Origin: Anaeromassilibacillus sp. An250 | GTDB lineage: Bacteria; Bacillota; Clostridia; Oscillospirales; Acutalibacteraceae | Length of the DNA: 59,132 bases | NCBI RefSeq assembly: GCF_002159845.1 | Contig: NZ_NFJK01000021.1 | Span: 1 to 59,132 of the forward strand | Reading direction: 5' to 3' | Part shown: piece after piece, positions 42,384 to 50,258 of the stretch | How the letters are laid out: the number at the start of each line of letters is the position of its first letter | How positions within the stretch are numbered: the stretch's first letter is position 1 | Translations under genes and position numbers: made by a program | Notes under the pieces: model-generated | Databases searched by the model: none | Seen by the model: only the letters and a program-made list of their open reading frames with translations | Told to the model about the DNA's origin: nothing

Positions 42384-43580
42384 TCATTCGATATATCCGC
42401 TGATGGGTTCCAGATACATCGAGTCTTCTGAGACCAGCTGATACCGGTCGCCATGATACCCGTCGCTCCAGCCGTTTTCCGCTTTGTAGATTTCCCCGGT
42501 TTCGGTATCGCAGATACGCTCGTATCCGAGGGTTGCATCGCTTTGCTTTTGACTGATGATATCCTGACTGGTGTTTCGGTTTTCCCAGGAGGACATGATC
42601 CCGTCTAGCACCTCGTTTGCATTCCGGCTGAACTCCATAGCCCGCGCGACGGTTTCAGTTCCGGCCTGTTTTACGGCATTTACATAGCTTTCAGAATATT
42701 CTAGGCTCCTTGCGCACTCCGTAAGGATGTCGATCCATTCCAGAAAAGAATCTTTCACGGCAGTTACAGCCATCACATTATAGGCCATATAATAGCCGCC
42801 ATCCGCCGATGGGATCTGATATCCTACTGGTGGCCCCGCCGCAATCTCAGCACTTCCGAAATCCACCACTGACGCGGCAAACATGCCCTCACCCTCTTTT
42901 CCTCCTTCGGTAAAGGTAGCCCGTAGAATCTCATCGTTCAGTGCGTAAGCACTCAAACCGCCGGTTGACGGGAAACGCTCGGTGACAGCAAATCCTTCAA
43001 ACCGGGGGAAGGTATAGCCAGTATAACCCGGCTCAGCCTGCACAGCAAAATCTGCATACTGCGGAAAAATTTTAAAAAAGTTCTCAGTAGAGGGGGTTGA
43101 CAGGACTGGCGCCAGGGCAAATATCTGCATTCCGGGGACGCCTGAAATCCCGGAATAATAAGCCCAGGCGTCCTTTCCCTCCTGACTGTGGAGCAAAGCA
43201 TCTGCCTTCAGCAGCACGAAAATCTGGTTGAGAGGCTCAGCAGGATCCTGGACCCGGATGGAGTGATACATGCCTGTGCCGCCGCTCGTTACCGTCCATC
43301 CCTTGGGGATTTGCAAACTGAAATCTGCTGTTTCATACAGCTCCAGTTCGACCGATTTGGCTGCTGTTGGCGTGACGGCGATCTCGTCCTTCGATGAAGA
43401 TAAAGCTTCCTCCGAAGGAGGGGTATCTGGTTCTGTGTCCGAAGGATGGGTTTCCAATTTGGAATCCGAAGAGATCTGAGACTGCGCAAGGTCTCCAGCT
43501 TCTCCGCATCCGGAAAGGGTAGTCAGAAAAACTGCTGCCACTAGTAGAAGTATAAATTTTGTCCGCCTCAACTTTTTCAT
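42384..43580 (-). CDS. Lipoprotein, first gene of the envelope cluster
   Basis: 398 residues from the ATG at 43580 (AGGAGG upstream); the longer frame to 43748 runs through the terminator of the preceding gene. Signal with lipobox TTLSGCG, Ser/Thr-rich linker (~30-75), then an extracellular alpha/beta domain (~80-300) that reads FSLQIPKGWTVTSGG, a pattern seen in stress- or transport-related PsbP-like lipoproteins. C-terminal ~60 residues contain SDATLGYERICDTETGEIYK. Function unknown. It begins the leftward cluster. Confidence 0.75.
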   Translation of the reverse strand: MKKLRRTKFILLLVAAVFLTTLSGCGEAGDLAQSQISSDSKLETHPSDTEPDTPPSEEALSSSKDEIAVTPTAAKSVELELYETADFSLQIPKGWTVTSGGTGMYHSIRVQDPAEPLNQIFVLLKADALLHSQEGKDAWAYYSGISGVPGMQIFALAPVLSTPSTENFFKIFPQYADFAVQAEPGYTGYTFPRFEGFAVTERFPSTGGLSAYALNDEILRATFTEGGKEGEGMFAASVVDFGSAEIAAGPPVGYQIPSADGGYYMAYNVMAVTAVKDSFLEWIDILTECARSLEYSESYVNAVKQAGTETVARAMEFSRNANEVLDGIMSSWENRNTSQDIISQKQSDATLGYERICDTETGEIYKAENGWSDGYHGDRYQLVSEDSMYLEPISGYIE

Positions 43581-43721
43581 ACCATAAGTCCTCCTGATCC
43601 ATACAAACGCTTTAGATAGAAACGTAAAATTTGCTGAAATAGTGATTTCACAGGATTGTTTTACATCTTTATATCCACTCCTTCCGGTTTCTTGTTTGCA
43701 GAAAACTTCTGCGCAAATAAA

Positions 43722-43756
43722 ATAGCGCCGCATCAGAAATTCTGACACAGCGCTAT
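43722..43756 (-). terminator. Terminator of the membrane LuxR gene
   Basis: ATAGCGC (43722-43728) pairs with GCGCTAT (43750-43756), and TTCTGA/TCAGAA pairs inside. On the leftward strand TTTTATTT follows. Confidence 0.8.
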
Positions 43757-43889
43757 ACTGCTTTTCAGATCTCCGCGCCAGTCCCTTAAACAGAGAATAG
43801 CATGGAGTATCCTAAAATATAAGGTTACATTCATCTCTTTTTTTGTTTTTATGCTGTTTTTTCTGAGATAACAAGGGGTTACATTTGTC

Positions 43890-45356
43890 TCAAGCCCTAA
43901 AATCCGGGCTTTTTTCAAGGGCGGCGTCTTCTTTTTCCGGAATCCACTCATAATAAAATTGCAACAGGCCGATTCGGCTTTTGGTACCTGTTTTTTCATT
44001 GAGACTGCTAATATGGCGGTACAGTACGGGTCTTGAGATCGCCATCTGCTGCGCGATATCCTGCACACTGCTATCGGAAACCAGAAGATACTGCAGAACA
44101 TCCTGCTCTCGGTCGGTCAATGAAAAAAGACTTGCAAAGGAAGAAAACTTTTCTTTTGGCGTGTATCCTGTTGCCGGGGCCTCGGGCGGGGCCAATGCCG
44201 TATGGGATCTAGTCGTATAGGCAAACATCAGAATACTGACAGCAACAAACAACACCAGCATGAAGATGACCAGTGTGAGGTTTCTGCCTGAAAGGAGCAG
44301 AGTTACTGAGCTGTTGGTAACCAGCGCCGCCACAAGGTTATTCACCGCCCGTCCCATGCCTGCCCAGAGAGCTGGTATACGCATGCAAGCCGCAAATTCT
44401 AAAAAGCTAGTGGTAAAAAACACAACAAAAAATCCGGAAGCTATATAGGCGATCACTACTCCGGTCAAAAATGGGCCGCCCCACCGAAGTATTATCACAC
44501 ACAGAACAGAGAATACCATTACGCAGTACATCATAAGCGTCATGTATTTTCTGTTCCGAATATCAAAGAGAAAGCCTGCCGCCAGGCCGCTCAGCGCCAG
44601 CAGAATGCGGGGCCATTGCCCGATATCCATTGCGCCTGCAGCATGGCCTAAGGTGATTGCGTTGTCCAATGTGCTGAATACGCAGGCCATCAGGGCCACT
44701 AGAAAGACCAGGAGTAAGCCCGTCGTTATTTTTTTCTGTATTGGGCCGTTTGTTTTCTCCAACGCTTTAGATAAAGTTTTCTCTTCACCCATCAATTCCA
44801 CGCGAAAAACATGCCTCGTCCGTATAAACAGAACGCTCAGCACTGCTAGAAAAACAGAAAGAATGACCGCTTCGGCAATTTCTATGTTGATTAAGTTGTT
44901 ATTGATATATTGCAGAAGAATACCGCCCGCATAGGCAAAACCCACCAGCCGGGCCAGTGTTCGCTCCCCATGGATGGTACAGACAGCCAAATAGTGAGCC
45001 GAACTGCCGAAAAGCCCCATCAGAAAAAACAAAATCAACCCTGCTGTTAGGGTAATGGCGTATGAGATATGTTGCTGGATTAGAAAAATGCAGATGATGG
45101 AGACCAGAACGGTAGAAAAGGTAAGTAGGGCTTTGAACCGTTCATGAACCGCCCGATTCAAAACCGGATACAAGATAAATCCCAAAACGCTGATACCGAG
45201 TGCGTAATTTTGAGCAATCACTGTCTGATCCTCACCAACCATACGAGACATCATATTGACATAAAGATACTCCACGCCTAAAAAGACGAATGTAAATATG
45301 CTCAACAGCAATATGGCATTGATGGATGCTGGTGTTCTCAATCCCCTTGTCTTCAT
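43890..45356 (-). CDS. Polytopic membrane protein with LuxR-type DNA-binding tail
   Basis: 488 residues. Residues ~10-395 hold about twelve membrane segments in an MFS-like layout; residues ~425-475 are a LuxR/GerE helix-turn-helix (FSLTDREQDVLQYLLVSDSS, then VQDIAQQMAISRPVLYRHIS). This design, a transporter-like sensor fused to a DNA-binding domain, is known from anaerobic gut bacteria but its ligands are mostly unknown. It lies 310 bases upstream of the leftward envelope cluster in the same direction, with its own terminator, and is the best candidate for its activator (inference). Confidence 0.88.
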   Translation of the reverse strand: MKTRGLRTPASINAILLLSIFTFVFLGVEYLYVNMMSRMVGEDQTVIAQNYALGISVLGFILYPVLNRAVHERFKALLTFSTVLVSIICIFLIQQHISYAITLTAGLILFFLMGLFGSSAHYLAVCTIHGERTLARLVGFAYAGGILLQYINNNLINIEIAEAVILSVFLAVLSVLFIRTRHVFRVELMGEEKTLSKALEKTNGPIQKKITTGLLLVFLVALMACVFSTLDNAITLGHAAGAMDIGQWPRILLALSGLAAGFLFDIRNRKYMTLMMYCVMVFSVLCVIILRWGGPFLTGVVIAYIASGFFVVFFTTSFLEFAACMRIPALWAGMGRAVNNLVAALVTNSSVTLLLSGRNLTLVIFMLVLFVAVSILMFAYTTRSHTALAPPEAPATGYTPKEKFSSFASLFSLTDREQDVLQYLLVSDSSVQDIAQQMAISRPVLYRHISSLNEKTGTKSRIGLLQFYYEWIPEKEDAALEKSPDFRA

Positions 45357-45710
45357 AGATTCTCCTTCACTTTATGCAATACGCATGGTCTCATCACACA
45401 CTCTCTTATATTCACCATTATAGGAGATATAGGCTGTATATTGTTAACGCCCATTAGGAAGAGGGTGATATTATATTCATCAAACTCCACTTACGGAGAG
45501 ATCACAAGTTAGTGTTATAAAACGATGAAGCAGTTGTAACTTCCACCGGAATTACTTGTTTACATGGATATATGGATATATGGTACAAGATATTCTGTCA
45601 GATACAGAAATATTTTTATCTCTCAGAAATGCCGACTAATATACCAACACCATTAAAAACAAACAAAAAGCATGACTCATAGAATCTTATTCGCCCTTTT
45701 CTTCATCTGC
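45357..45710. other. Intergenic region upstream of the LuxR-type gene
   Basis: 354 bases, AT-rich. A tandem GGATATAT motif occurs around 45566-45582. The leftward promoter of the membrane LuxR gene must lie here but no consensus pair stands out. No ORF or strong hairpin was seen. Confidence 0.5.
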
Positions 45711-45911
45711 TTATGTTTCAAAAATAGTGGCCGCAAATTGAGCAAATGCACTTTTGGGCGGGATAGCCAACCCTCTGCTTTCGTCTCCCAAAATCATCAG
45801 TGTATCTCCTGGATTTATTTTGAAAATCTCTCGGGCTTGCTTAGGAATTACGATTTGTCCTTTTTCACCAACCGTCACAGTCCATGCATATTTTCCTTCC
45901 GACTTTTCCAT
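45711..45911 (-). CDS. AbrB/MazE-type transcriptional regulator
   Basis: 66 residues from the ATG at 45911 (GGAGGA upstream). Swapped-hairpin AbrB signature: VTVGEKGQIVIPKQAREIFK then INPGDTLMILGD. Dimeric DNA-binding protein. A 16-bp palindrome overlaps its promoter, so it probably represses itself. It could also control the neighbouring element genes. No toxin gene accompanies it, so a MazE role is unlikely. Confidence 0.88.
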   Translation of the reverse strand: MEKSEGKYAWTVTVGEKGQIVIPKQAREIFKINPGDTLMILGDESRGLAIPPKSAFAQFAATIFET

Positions 45912-45944
45912 GTTCAGTTCTCCTCCGTGAAACAAGTATGATTT

Positions 45945-45982
45945 GTATAATTAATTATACTTCGTAAAGAGCTTAAAGTCAA
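45945..45982 (-). promoter_or_regulatory. AbrB gene promoter with palindromic operator
   Basis: Leftward TTGACT (45982-45977), 17 bases, TATAAT (45959-45954). The perfect 16-bp palindrome GTATAATTAATTATAC (45945-45960) covers the -10 box. It fits self-repression by the AbrB-like protein. Confidence 0.75.
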
Positions 45983-46172
45983 TATAGCACTGTTGAAAAA
46001 GCATCTTTACAAATATGCGGATGTGAAAAAATTGACCAACATTTTAAATAGGGTACAGTTAAATAACACTTTTGATAAAGCTAGACACTGCTTTGTATTT
46101 GTGTGCTTGCTTGAAAACTGGCAGTGACAGTCATGTTTTCAGGGATGCCAAAAACAGAAATTCAATACAGGG

Positions 46173-46205
46173 AAAAAGGTCCCCAGAGTCTGGGGGCCTT
46201 TTTCA
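46173..46205 (-). terminator. Bidirectional terminator after the split sigma genes
   Basis: AAAAAGG and CCTTTTT (46173-46205) flank an inner CCCCAGA/TCTGGGG stem with a 1-base asymmetry. T-runs are present on both strands. It lies 17 bases after the leftward stop at 46222. Confidence 0.85.
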
Positions 46206-46221
46206 TTACACTGAATTAGAT

Positions 46222-46413
46222 TCAGATTTTGATTGTTTGGATGCAGCGGAAAAGGGTCAAGCTCAATTCTTGAAACAGATCTTCATCCATATCCATTCTT
46301 CCGTTGATAATGGATTCCTTTAGCAGCAATGGCCGGTACATTGCAAGAATTTCCTCAAAGGCGGCTTGGTCATTCTCCTTTGCTCGGAGTAGCAGTGTTT
46401 TGAAATCAGTCAT
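46222..46413 (-). CDS. Helix-turn-helix subunit of a split sigma factor (region 2-like)
   Basis: 63 residues from the ATG at 46413, with AAAGGGG 9 bases upstream. It resembles the HTH_16 family (FKTLLLRAKENDQAAFEEIL then MYRPLLLKESIINGRMDMDE), the small partner of the sigma-like protein in Tn916-type elements, and the core of sigma region 2. It overlaps the end of the sigma-region-4 gene by 8 bases, so both are likely made together and act as one bipartite factor. Confidence 0.78.
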   Translation of the reverse strand: MTDFKTLLLRAKENDQAAFEEILAMYRPLLLKESIINGRMDMDEDLFQELSLTLFRCIQTIKI

Positions 46414-46822
46414 GCATAGCATCCCCTTTCATCATGCGCCGCAGTTTTAATATCAACCGGTAGTAGGAGTTGGAGACCGCCTTATAGCTGACGCCGAGAT
46501 TTTTGGACAGCTCAATGAAGCTCCGCTCATCAAGAAGCCGCGCCAGCAAAATATGTCGTTCCCAATCCTTGATCTGCAGCAGCGCCTGTAAAAGCAATGG
46601 ATTTTCAATTTGTTCCATCAAGGGCAGCCCCTCATCCAAGTTGAATTCTGCGTACGTTTCAACCTCCGCTCCGCAACGCTCAAGAAATTCCATAGCACGC
46701 CTATGGGCTTTGAGCTTATTCATGTACGCAGCTTTTCGATTAGCAACCGCAGTAATCAAATAAGCGGTGAATTTGTTCTGTATAATATTCGCCTCGCTGG
46801 CACCATCATTTCTATGCCACAT
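46406..46822 (-). CDS. Sigma-70 region-4-like subunit of a split sigma factor
   Basis: 138 residues. The C-terminal half (ILLARLLDERSFIELSKNLG, then VSYKAVSNSYYRLILKLRR) is a sigma region 4 helix-turn-helix. The N-terminal half is helical and contains NKFTAYLITAVANRKAAYMN, like the region 2/3 linker of Tn916 ORF7-type proteins. It precedes the HTH_16 partner gene. It probably regulates transfer or excision genes of the element (family-based inference). Upstream is GAGGATACATT as a weak ribosome site. Confidence 0.8.
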   Translation of the reverse strand: MWHRNDGASEANIIQNKFTAYLITAVANRKAAYMNKLKAHRRAMEFLERCGAEVETYAEFNLDEGLPLMEQIENPLLLQALLQIKDWERHILLARLLDERSFIELSKNLGVSYKAVSNSYYRLILKLRRMMKGDAMHD

Positions 46823-46896
46823 AATGTATCCTCCATTTCTTCTAAGTCTTTCGGGAACTCAGAAGAAAGGGGGATCACGGCAGTGAACGCGGTGTC

Positions 46897-47808
46897 TTAC
46901 GGTGTCCCATTCACATCGCAGGTAGCGGAGCAGCCGGCCCCCAGTTCGGCTACAATCAATCCTTTCATGCGCTGTAATTCCTGGTCAATCTGTTCAACAG
47001 AGGCCTCGACCTCGCTCTTGGCCTGCTGCAACTCCAGAAAACGCAGCAGATAATGGGAAGACTGTCCGGTCAAAGCAATCGGGGGCAGATCTGTATTGGC
47101 TGGTCCAAAATGCCGGCGCACACTCTCGATGATGAGATCGCCCTCTTCGATATAGGGCGGCGGCACCTGACGCAGAACATGATTGTTCCAAAAATCTTCT
47201 TCCAACGCGATCATCTCGGCCTCATACTCCAAATCTCTGTCCAGCTCGCGGACAATCAGATAGTTCTCGCTGTTCCCATGCAGGCAGGCGTAGAACATCT
47301 TGTTGATGTGCATGACCGGCATATAGTGTCGGCCCTGGAGCTGATAGTTGAGGGGAACGGTTGGTTTGTCGCCATCCCACCATTTCTCTGTAGCGTCCGG
47401 ACTGGTCGTTTTACATTCCAAAATGGCAAAACTTCCATCTGGCAGTTGGACAAAAAAATCTACATCCGCAAGCATAAAAGAATGCTCACGGCTGCGGAAC
47501 ATTTTCCGGATTTTGAAGACACGGTATCCTGTGACTTCTGCGAACATCTCAGCCACGACATCTTCCAGCAGGGTACCGATCTTTTTCTGGTACTTGTTTG
47601 CCTCATCATCGTAAAAGGAGGCGATGCTCAGCTTGTCATAGTAGATATCCCGCGCAGTCCCAAAGGGTGAGATGCCGAGAATTGCTGCAACATCGCTGCC
47701 GCCGATTCCGGTCTTGCGGTATGCAAGCCATTCATCTCTGGGGAGATCTGTGGTATCGGTGATGACGATGGGCTCATATGGAAGTATGATGTCCGGCAAG
47801 ATCAACAC
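46897..47808 (-). CDS. YqaJ-family nuclease, C-terminus short
   Basis: 303 residues. The lambda-exonuclease-like core is intact: WLAYRKTGIGGSDVAAILGI (~27-46), the ADVDFF motif (~114-119) and AILECKTTS (~128-136), then YQLQGRHYM. YqaJ proteins chew one strand of DNA to prepare recombination. Usual family members continue about 30-40 residues past the last conserved Cys-rich part; here a TAA ends the frame at NGTP. No RecT or other annealing protein gene is nearby, which is unusual. It overlaps the upstream small basic protein gene by 7 bases. Confidence 0.87.
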   Translation of the reverse strand: MLILPDIILPYEPIVITDTTDLPRDEWLAYRKTGIGGSDVAAILGISPFGTARDIYYDKLSIASFYDDEANKYQKKIGTLLEDVVAEMFAEVTGYRVFKIRKMFRSREHSFMLADVDFFVQLPDGSFAILECKTTSPDATEKWWDGDKPTVPLNYQLQGRHYMPVMHINKMFYACLHGNSENYLIVRELDRDLEYEAEMIALEEDFWNNHVLRQVPPPYIEEGDLIIESVRRHFGPANTDLPPIALTGQSSHYLLRFLELQQAKSEVEASVEQIDQELQRMKGLIVAELGAGCSATCDVNGTP

Positions 47809-47957
47809 TCCTTTCTTTCTACACTGCGGCGATAAGGCCGCATCACTTTTGGAAACGGTCTGTAGTTTCCCCCTTTCTTGCGAGTTCTGACATTCCCTTT
47901 TACCACCGCACCCCGGCGGAAAGGCGTGTCAAAAAACTTCTTCTTGTACTTCATCAT
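47802..47957 (-). CDS. Small basic protein upstream of the YqaJ nuclease
   Basis: 51 residues from the first of two ATGs at 47957 (AGGTGG upstream). Sequence is Lys/Arg-rich (KYKKKFFDTPFRRGAVVKGN). A longer frame exists upstream (including a Cys-Pro-Lys-Cys motif) but passes through a terminator-like hairpin. The product may bind nucleic acid and assist the nuclease (inference). It overlaps the nuclease start. Confidence 0.5.
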   Translation of the reverse strand: MMKYKKKFFDTPFRRGAVVKGNVRTRKKGGNYRPFPKVMRPYRRSVERKEC

Positions 47958-48013
47958 TCTGCGTTCCACCTTTCTGTATTGATATATTCCAAACACCTCG
48001 CGGCATTTTGGAC

Positions 48014-48093
48014 AATAAAAAAAGCGAGAACAACGATCTCCTTGCCATTTGGCACTGGCGTTCACATCGCTGTGAACCATCGTCATTCTCGCT
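48014..48093 (-). terminator. Leader hairpin with T-run before the nuclease genes
   Basis: On the leftward strand AGCGAGAA (48093-48086 side) and TTCTCGCT pair, ACGAT/ATCGT pair inside, an inner TTCACA/TGTGAA hairpin is nested, and seven T follow. It lies about 57 bases upstream of the small basic protein gene. It is either an attenuator of the nuclease operon or a small structured RNA. Confidence 0.65.
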
Positions 48094-48385
48094 GAAATTA
48101 GGGGGCAAAACCCCGCAAAAACAAAAAAGCCAGCAAAATAGCCGCTTATGAGCATGACTATCCTACTGACGCATACAAACTTGAACTGCGTGTGCAATGC
48201 AGATTGCTCCGCGTTTCTCTCCTATCGGATTGAAAGCCCAATACAGGCGCGCACAAAAATCAATTACACATACACTCTAACACAATATACGGTATTGGTC
48301 AAGTCAAAATCTCCTGTATATAGTATGTTTTAAAAAAGTCAAGGTTGATTTGGGGAATATGGCGAAGCAATTCTCTTTTTATAAG

Positions 48386-48422
48386 GCAAAAGGACCCGCC
48401 CAGGCGATCCTTTTGCTTTTTT
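48386..48422 (+). terminator. Terminator upstream of the excisionase gene
   Basis: GCAAAAGGA (48386-48394) pairs perfectly with TCCTTTTGC (48408-48416) and is followed by six T. It lies in the stretch 48198-48638, which otherwise holds no recognisable gene; a rightward frame from 48350 passes through this terminator and is not credible. An AT-rich leftward promoter region lies near 48280-48330. Confidence 0.85.
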
Positions 48423-48638
48423 GGTACCTTGACAATTTCATAGCCCCCCATCAGAGGTTATACAGGAGCTGCGGACAGCAGGCCATGACGCCAACAGGCC
48501 GAGCCTGCCCGCAGCCGAAATGCCGCATAGCGGCAGCCTGCAAATACGCGGCTGAAAGAATGGCGCAGGAAATGGGCTGGTGGGGGAACATCTCATATTT
48601 TAAGGAACGGCTTCTATCTCTTGGAAAGGAGAGCTTAT

Positions 48639-48839
48639 ATGGAATATGAAAAAATACCAATTCATCTGAAGATGACCTTAACGATAAAAGAAGCGGCTGA
48701 GTATAGCAATATCGGTATAAACAAAATCGAAAAAATGCTTCGGGAACCGAATTGTCCATTTGTTCTCTATGTTGGCACCAAAAAGTTGGTAAAACGAAAA
48801 GAATTTGAAGAATTTATCAGCAAAAAGTTGATTATTTGA
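48639..48839 (+). CDS. xis: Excisionase (Tn916 Xis-like)
   Basis: 66 residues from the ATG at 48639 (GAAAGGAG upstream). MTLTIKEAAEYSNIGINKIE is the winged-helix MerR/Xis-like DNA-binding motif, followed by FVLYVGTKKLVKRKEFEEFI, which matches the wing and tail of Tn916-type excisionases. It lies 103 bases before the integrase gene, the usual order. It bends the element ends and directs the integrase towards excision. Confidence 0.9.
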   Translation: MEYEKIPIHLKMTLTIKEAAEYSNIGINKIEKMLREPNCPFVLYVGTKKLVKRKEFEEFISKKLII

Positions 48840-48942
48840 TGGCAGCGGCTCGCGGAGTTTTCCTTGAGAAATAATAGCCTTTGTGATACAATCAAGTTGT
48901 TGCATTGGCTCTTTTTCTCGTGGCAGGAAAGGAGTTCACCGA

Positions 48943-50184
48943 ATGGGAAAAAATTTGAAAGGAAAAGAATGCGGAAAAGGCATTTGCCAAAGAAAGGATG
49001 GTCAATACTACGCGAGATTTGTAGATAGAAGCGGGAAACGCCGGGATGGATATTTTGCCACACTTCCCGATGCGCGGAATTGGCTGGAAGATGCTCGCTA
49101 TCAGGATAAACACGGAAAGCCGATCACATCTCCTGATATGACGGTGGACGAGTGGTTTGAGTTTTGGCAGGCAGAACTTCTCCAAGGGTTATCCCCCAAC
49201 ACCAAACGGAATTATAGAGATCGCTATGTGCATAACATCAAACCAGTTATGGGGGATATGCGGCTCGTTGATGTGAAGCCTATGCACTGCAAAATTGTGC
49301 TGAACCGTATGGAGAAAAAATATGCCGGCTCCACGATCCGTCAAGCCTATATTGCCATGGGAACCATGTTTAAGGCGGCCAAAATGAATCACATGATTGA
49401 CGCACACCCGATGGATGGTGTACGATACACCAAGCCTGTCCGGGCGGCGGATGACATTCATTTTCTCACCATCGAGGAACAGGAAAGGTTTCTGAACGCG
49501 GCACGAAGCACCCATAATTTTTATCAGTACGCGCTTATTTTAGAAACCGGACTGAGGACAGGCGAAATGATTGGCTTGACTTGGGATGCGATTGACTGGA
49601 AGAAGCGGACGCTTACCGTCAACAAAACCTTGGAGTATCGGCACAAGCAGGGGCATTGGCGGGCGGGTCCACCTAAAACCGTGTCCAGTTACCGAACCAT
49701 CCCGTTGACGGAACGGGCTTATGATATTTTGAAGGCCGTTCATGCCACCCGCAACTTCCGCAAACAGGCGCCGCTATTGTCTGAAACCTTAACCTACATT
49801 GACCGCCGAACCGGTAAGGAGATGAAGTTCTTTCTGGGAGATCTGGTATTCATCAACTTCCGAACCGGCGAGCCGAGCAAGAACAGCAGTTATGATACCC
49901 ACCTCTATAAGATTTGTGATGAGAACGGGATCGAGCGGTTCTGTATGCACGCCCTGCGGCACACCTATGCCACCCGCGCCATCGAACGCGGGATGCCTCC
50001 CAAGACACTTCAAAAACTTTTGGGGCATGCCAGCATTAAAACTACCATGGACCGGTATGTTCATGTAACCGAAGAATCCTTGGTGGCGGGAGTGCGGCAG
50101 TTTGAGCAGGGCGATCCAGCAAACACCCAACTGGAGCAAACTTCAGCGGGTGACAACACCAAGAAATCAGATAGCGCGGCCTAA
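48943..50184 (+). CDS. int: Tyrosine integrase (Tn916-like)
   Basis: 413 residues from the ATG at 48943 (GGAAAGGAG 8 bases upstream). N-terminal arm-binding domain (residues ~1-60, [20 protein letters not shown]), core-binding SAM-like domain (~65-165) and catalytic domain. Catalytic residues are visible: Arg in [13 protein letters not shown] (~204), His and Arg in LRHTYATR (~340), His in LLGHAS (~361) and the nucleophile Tyr372 in MDRYVHV. The stop codon lies within the right AAATGGTGTA motif. It integrates the element into ychF and excises it with the excisionase. Confidence 0.95.
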   Translation: MGKNLKGKECGKGICQRKDGQYYARFVDRSGKRRDGYFATLPDARNWLEDARYQDKHGKPITSPDMTVDEWFEFWQAELLQGLSPNTKRNYRDRYVHNIKPVMGDMRLVDVKPMHCKIVLNRMEKKYAGSTIRQAYIAMGTMFKAAKMNHMIDAHPMDGVRYTKPVRAADDIHFLTIEEQERFLNAARSTHNFYQYALILETGLRTGEMIGLTWDAIDWKKRTLTVNKTLEYRHKQGHWRAGPPKTVSSYRTIPLTERAYDILKAVHATRNFRKQAPLLSETLTYIDRRTGKEMKFFLGDLVFINFRTGEPSKNSSYDTHLYKICDENGIERFCMHALRHTYATRAIERGMPPKTLQKLLGHASIKTTMDRYVHVTEESLVAGVRQFEQGDPANTQLEQTSAGDNTKKSDSAA

Positions 50185-50203
50185 ATGGTGTAGAAATGGT
50201 GTA
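50183..50203 (+). repeat. Tandem AAATGGTGTA motif, right end
   Basis: Same arrangement as at 3700-3720 with one base changed, in direct orientation, and 67 bases inside the right core site. It overlaps the integrase stop codon. Probable integrase arm site. Confidence 0.7.
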
Positions 50204-50258
50204 TGAGCCATCTCCTAAAGGCCGCAAACCCTTGAAAATAAAGGAGATGTGGAGATAT

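Noticed and set aside
48350-48649. Rightward 99-residue frame before the excisionase
   Set aside because: It passes through a perfect terminator hairpin and has no ribosome site.
50196-50258. Upstream start for ychF adding 21 residues
   Set aside because: No ribosome site at 50196, the extra residues are element DNA, and YchF proteins begin with MKxGIVGLPNVGKS.
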